DNA of 8,775 nucleotides from Acidobacteriota bacterium (GTDB lineage Bacteria; Acidobacteriota; Terriglobia; Bryobacterales; Bryobacteraceae). A program made the position numbers and the translations under genes. The DNA lies in assembly GCA_026394095.1 (NCBI GenBank), contig JAPKYY010000601.1, forward strand, positions 1 through 8,775, in the 5' to 3' direction. Shown here piece by piece: positions 6,677-8,775 of this stretch (the first letter of the stretch is position 1; the number at the start of each line of letters is the position of its first letter). The notes under the pieces were generated by a model. The model was not told the DNA's origin. It worked only from the letters and a program-made list of their open reading frames with translations, and made no database searches.

Positions 6677-7357
6677 CTACTTGGTAAGGTCCTCGTAACG
6701 CGCTGAAACGAAGTCCCAGTTCACCACCTTCAACACAGCGGCAAGATAATCCGCACGCCTGTTTTGATACTTCAGATAATAAGCATGTTCCCAAACATCC
6801 AGGCCGAAGAGCGGCGTCTTTCCGGCATTCCAGGGACTGTCCTGATTGGGCGAAGTTTCAATCGAGAGACTATCTGCACCGTTCGGGACAACCCAAACCC
6901 AACCGCTACCGAAGACTCCCAGGCCGGCAGTACGCAGCTTGTCTTCAAATGTAGTCTGGCTTCCAAACGATTTCTCGATTGACTTCACGAGCTTGCCGGC
7001 CGGACCGCCTTTGGGCTTGCCCAGAGTCTGCCAGAACAGGGAATGATTCGCGTGGCCACCACCACTGTTGCGAATGGCTCCGCGAATTGAATCTGGAACC
7101 GAGCTGAGATTCTTCAGCAACTGATCGAGCGGCTGTTTGGCCAATTCGGGCTGAGTAGCAAGGGCCTTGTTCAGGTTATCCACATAGGTCTGGTGATGCT
7201 TGCCGTGATGAATCTCCATCGTGCGGGCATCGATGAAAGGTTCCAGTGCGTCAAGGGCATAGGGCAGCTTGGGTAATGTCACGGTTGGTGCTGCACTTTG
7301 TGCTCTAAGATGAAACGCCGATAGCGCCCCACTGATGATTAAGTTGCGTCTTGTCAT
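6677..7357 (-). CDS. sodA: Exported Fe/Mn-family superoxide dismutase, Mn-type signature
   Basis: A 226-residue protein with an added leader MTRRNLIISGALSAFHLRAQS (twin-arginine-like, ending near residue 21), then a full dismutase starting LPKLPYALDALEPF. The metal ligands are H50 (MEIHHGKHH), H105 (GGGHANHSLFW), D187 and H191 (LDVWEHAYYL). A Gly at 101 together with Gln 172 in NQDSPW is the manganese-type pattern; iron enzymes usually take the outer-sphere Gln from the first domain. Metal use in vivo could still be mixed. It converts superoxide to hydrogen peroxide outside the cytoplasm; a Tat-type leader would fit export after metal loading. The start ATG overlaps the stop of the di-haem enzyme gene by ATGA, so the two are tightly co-expressed. 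The peroxide it makes could feed that enzyme. Confidence 0.94.
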   Translation of the reverse strand: MTRRNLIISGALSAFHLRAQSAAPTVTLPKLPYALDALEPFIDARTMEIHHGKHHQTYVDNLNKALATQPELAKQPLDQLLKNLSSVPDSIRGAIRNSGGGHANHSLFWQTLGKPKGGPAGKLVKSIEKSFGSQTTFEDKLRTAGLGVFGSGWVWVVPNGADSLSIETSPNQDSPWNAGKTPLFGLDVWEHAYYLKYQNRRADYLAAVLKVVNWDFVSARYEDLTK

Positions 7358-8775
7358 TTCTTGGTTCTTGTCCTTTGTACTTGAATTTGTTCCAGCAAAT
7401 AGTCGCTCCCACGCTTGCGGACACCGGCTACGATTTTCATCCCGGGCTTGAGACCTGCCAGCGCCTTTTTGTCTGTGACCACAAACTCCATCGCCTGAGG
7501 TGACAGCATTGCATTCATGAATCCGGGCACCTCATCGTGGTGAAGCGAAATGGCACCGTCTTCCTCATAGACCCTCACGACTTCGCCGTGTAGGATGTAT
7601 TTTGGCCGCAAGGGAACCGGCCTTTGGGTCATCACAGTGGGTTGCCATGGGTCTTGCCAATCCGGGTTGGTGGCAATCGTTGGATCACTGAGTGATCGAA
7701 GAAAGTTCAACAGGTCAGCCCTCTCACTGGCAGAAATCTCAAATGACTTTACGAACTCGCTTTTGTTCGGGTTTTCAAATCCGTTTCCGGCGAGCGGGCC
7801 AGCCAGGAGCTTACGCCCGCCCAGCCGGTAGTGTTCAATTGCGTCCTCAAGAGTCTTCACGCTGCCGTCGTGCATATACGGAGCGGTGAGGGCGATATTC
7901 CTCAATGTCGGAGCTTTAAATTTGCCAATATCGTCTTCCTGCCGGGTGAATTCATAAAGGCCTGTATTGGCAGCCGGATAACTGAGTTTGCCCGCCAGAT
8001 TGTAGAGCCCTGTATTGTGGAACTCCACTTCTGCCATACCTTTGCCAAGGTAGTCTACAGAGCCGGTAAGATTGAATCCTCCGTGGCAGTGAAAGCACTC
8101 CAGACGCTCGCTAAAGAACAAGGCCTCCCCACGCTTGGCCGATTCTGAAATAGCGCCGGGGTCGTCGCCACGTCGATACACATCATAGGGAGACTCTCCC
8201 GAGAGCAAGGTGCGCTCGAAAGAAGCAATTGCCTTGGTTATGTTTGTGATTGAAATTGGGCTTGCTTCTCCCGGATACGCTTTTTTGAAAAGCTCTTGAT
8301 AGCGTGGTTGCGCCTTGAGCCGTTTCACAAGCAGATCTTCTTTGCCCACCATTCCAAGTTCGACAGGATGATCGCCAAACATAGGCACAAGTGCCTGATC
8401 TTCCAGCTTGCGCATATTCGGATTGCCCCAGGTCAAGACTGGACTGTAGGCGACATTGATCAAGCTCATCGGCCCGCGTGGATGCACTTCTCCGGTCGAA
8501 CCCACTCCACGCCCACGCTGGTCTGCGAAGGCCCGTGACGGCTGATGACATGTGGCGCAGGATTGCGTCTGGTTAAGCGATAGCCGCTTGTCGTAGAAAA
8601 GGTGACGACCCAGTTCAACCTTTCCCGCTGTCATCAGATTGTCTGAAGGAACCTTTGGATAGGGAAATCCCGGCGGAAGCTTCCATTGATAGGGGCCAAG
8701 CTGCGCCTTCTCAATCAGGCTCTGGCGATGACGCAATTCTCTCACCCAAAGTACCAATTCCCACCGCTCAGCCTC
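7354..8775 (-). CDS. MauG/MbnH-type di-haem enzyme fused to a CusF-like copper domain (5' end outside window)
   Basis: The frame is open to the window edge. The first internal starts (TTG 8757, GTG 8745) leave no signal peptide, which a c-type haem protein needs, so the gene begins further right. Residues are counted from 8757. The start of the catalytic part is WKLPPGFPYPKVPSDN, then haem 1 CATCH (67-71), a probable bridging Trp W110 (LTWGNP), PMFGDHPVELG, haem 2 CFHCH (221-225), TAPYMHDGS, and Y310 in EHYRLGG. Y310 lies where bacterial cytochrome c peroxidases have a Met haem ligand; MauG and MbnH use Tyr there. This suggests high-valent oxidation of a protein or small substrate. A linker leads to a CusF-like domain (387-460) with H406/H407, M414, M417 and M423. 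Upstream residues EAERWELVLWVRELRHRQS resemble the last helix of a cytochrome c. It is first in the visible operon. Confidence 0.9.
   Translation of the reverse strand, partial: EAERWELVLWVRELRHRQSLIEKAQLGPYQWKLPPGFPYPKVPSDNLMTAGKVELGRHLFYDKRLSLNQTQSCATCHQPSRAFADQRGRGVGSTGEVHPRGPMSLINVAYSPVLTWGNPNMRKLEDQALVPMFGDHPVELGMVGKEDLLVKRLKAQPRYQELFKKAYPGEASPISITNITKAIASFERTLLSGESPYDVYRRGDDPGAISESAKRGEALFFSERLECFHCHGGFNLTGSVDYLGKGMAEVEFHNTGLYNLAGKLSYPAANTGLYEFTRQEDDIGKFKAPTLRNIALTAPYMHDGSVKTLEDAIEHYRLGGRKLLAGPLAGNGFENPNKSEFVKSFEISASERADLLNFLRSLSDPTIATNPDWQDPWQPTVMTQRPVPLRPKYILHGEVVRVYEEDGAISLHHDEVPGFMNAMLSPQAMEFVVTDKKALAGLKPGMKIVAGVRKRGSDYLLEQIQVQRTRTKK

Noticed and set aside
6083..6706. A 207-codon plus-strand open frame
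   Set aside because: It lies antisense to the UroD-like and copper lipoprotein genes, spans their junction, and shows no domain or signal. The opposite strand has clear family motifs.
8745..8757. TTG 8757 or GTG 8745 as the true start of the di-haem enzyme
   Set aside because: Either would leave a c-type haem protein without an export signal, and the frame continues open to the window edge.

Overview
The window reads as an Acidobacteriota chromosome segment, most likely from the Bryobacterales/Solibacter side. This is an inference from gene style, not a database match. The clues are moderately high GC, many exported enzymes with Sec or Tat leaders, an acidobacterial-type quinoprotein, and a cytochrome c ending in a histidine-rich 'YxDKDxHxVTAYL' tail. 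The DNA is almost fully coding: no gene-free stretch exceeds about 35 bases. I see no RNA gene, mobile element or CRISPR array.

Layout. (1) Positions 2-115 (+) look like the last 37 codons of a gene entering from the left; it overlaps the end of the quinoprotein gene tail to tail. (2) A minus-strand unit runs 4000->102: an APC-type amino acid permease, a two-haem c-type cytochrome with a Sec leader, and an exported eight-bladed quinoprotein dehydrogenase-like protein. The last two overlap by ATGA. (3) Divergent from it across a 34-bp gap, 4035-5339 (+) encodes a Tat-exported M20 zinc amidohydrolase of the allantoate/N-carbamoyl amino acid hydrolase type. (4) A second minus-strand unit runs from the right edge to 5336. 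It contains a MauG/MbnH-type di-haem enzyme with a C-terminal CusF-like copper domain (open at the window edge), an exported Mn-type superoxide dismutase, a CusF-like copper-binding lipoprotein, and a Tat-exported UroD-superfamily protein with an H-x-C...C zinc motif. Spacings are -4, 0 and 18 bp, so it is almost certainly one transcript. Its last gene overlaps the stop codon of the hydrolase gene.

How they may work together. Seven of the eight main gene products carry, or must have, an export signal, so the window is largely an extracytoplasmic kit. The right-hand operon joins superoxide removal, a high-valent haem enzyme and two copies of the same copper-binding fold. This suggests a periplasmic oxidant/copper module related to the MbnH/MbnP 'metallo-mystery pair', but using CusF-like domains instead of MbnP. 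This is the most promising candidate for an undescribed system here. The left-hand unit couples a quinoprotein to a di-haem electron acceptor; its substrate is unknown. The permease and the exported amidohydrolase that flank the divergent promoter could release and import an amino-acid-like product.
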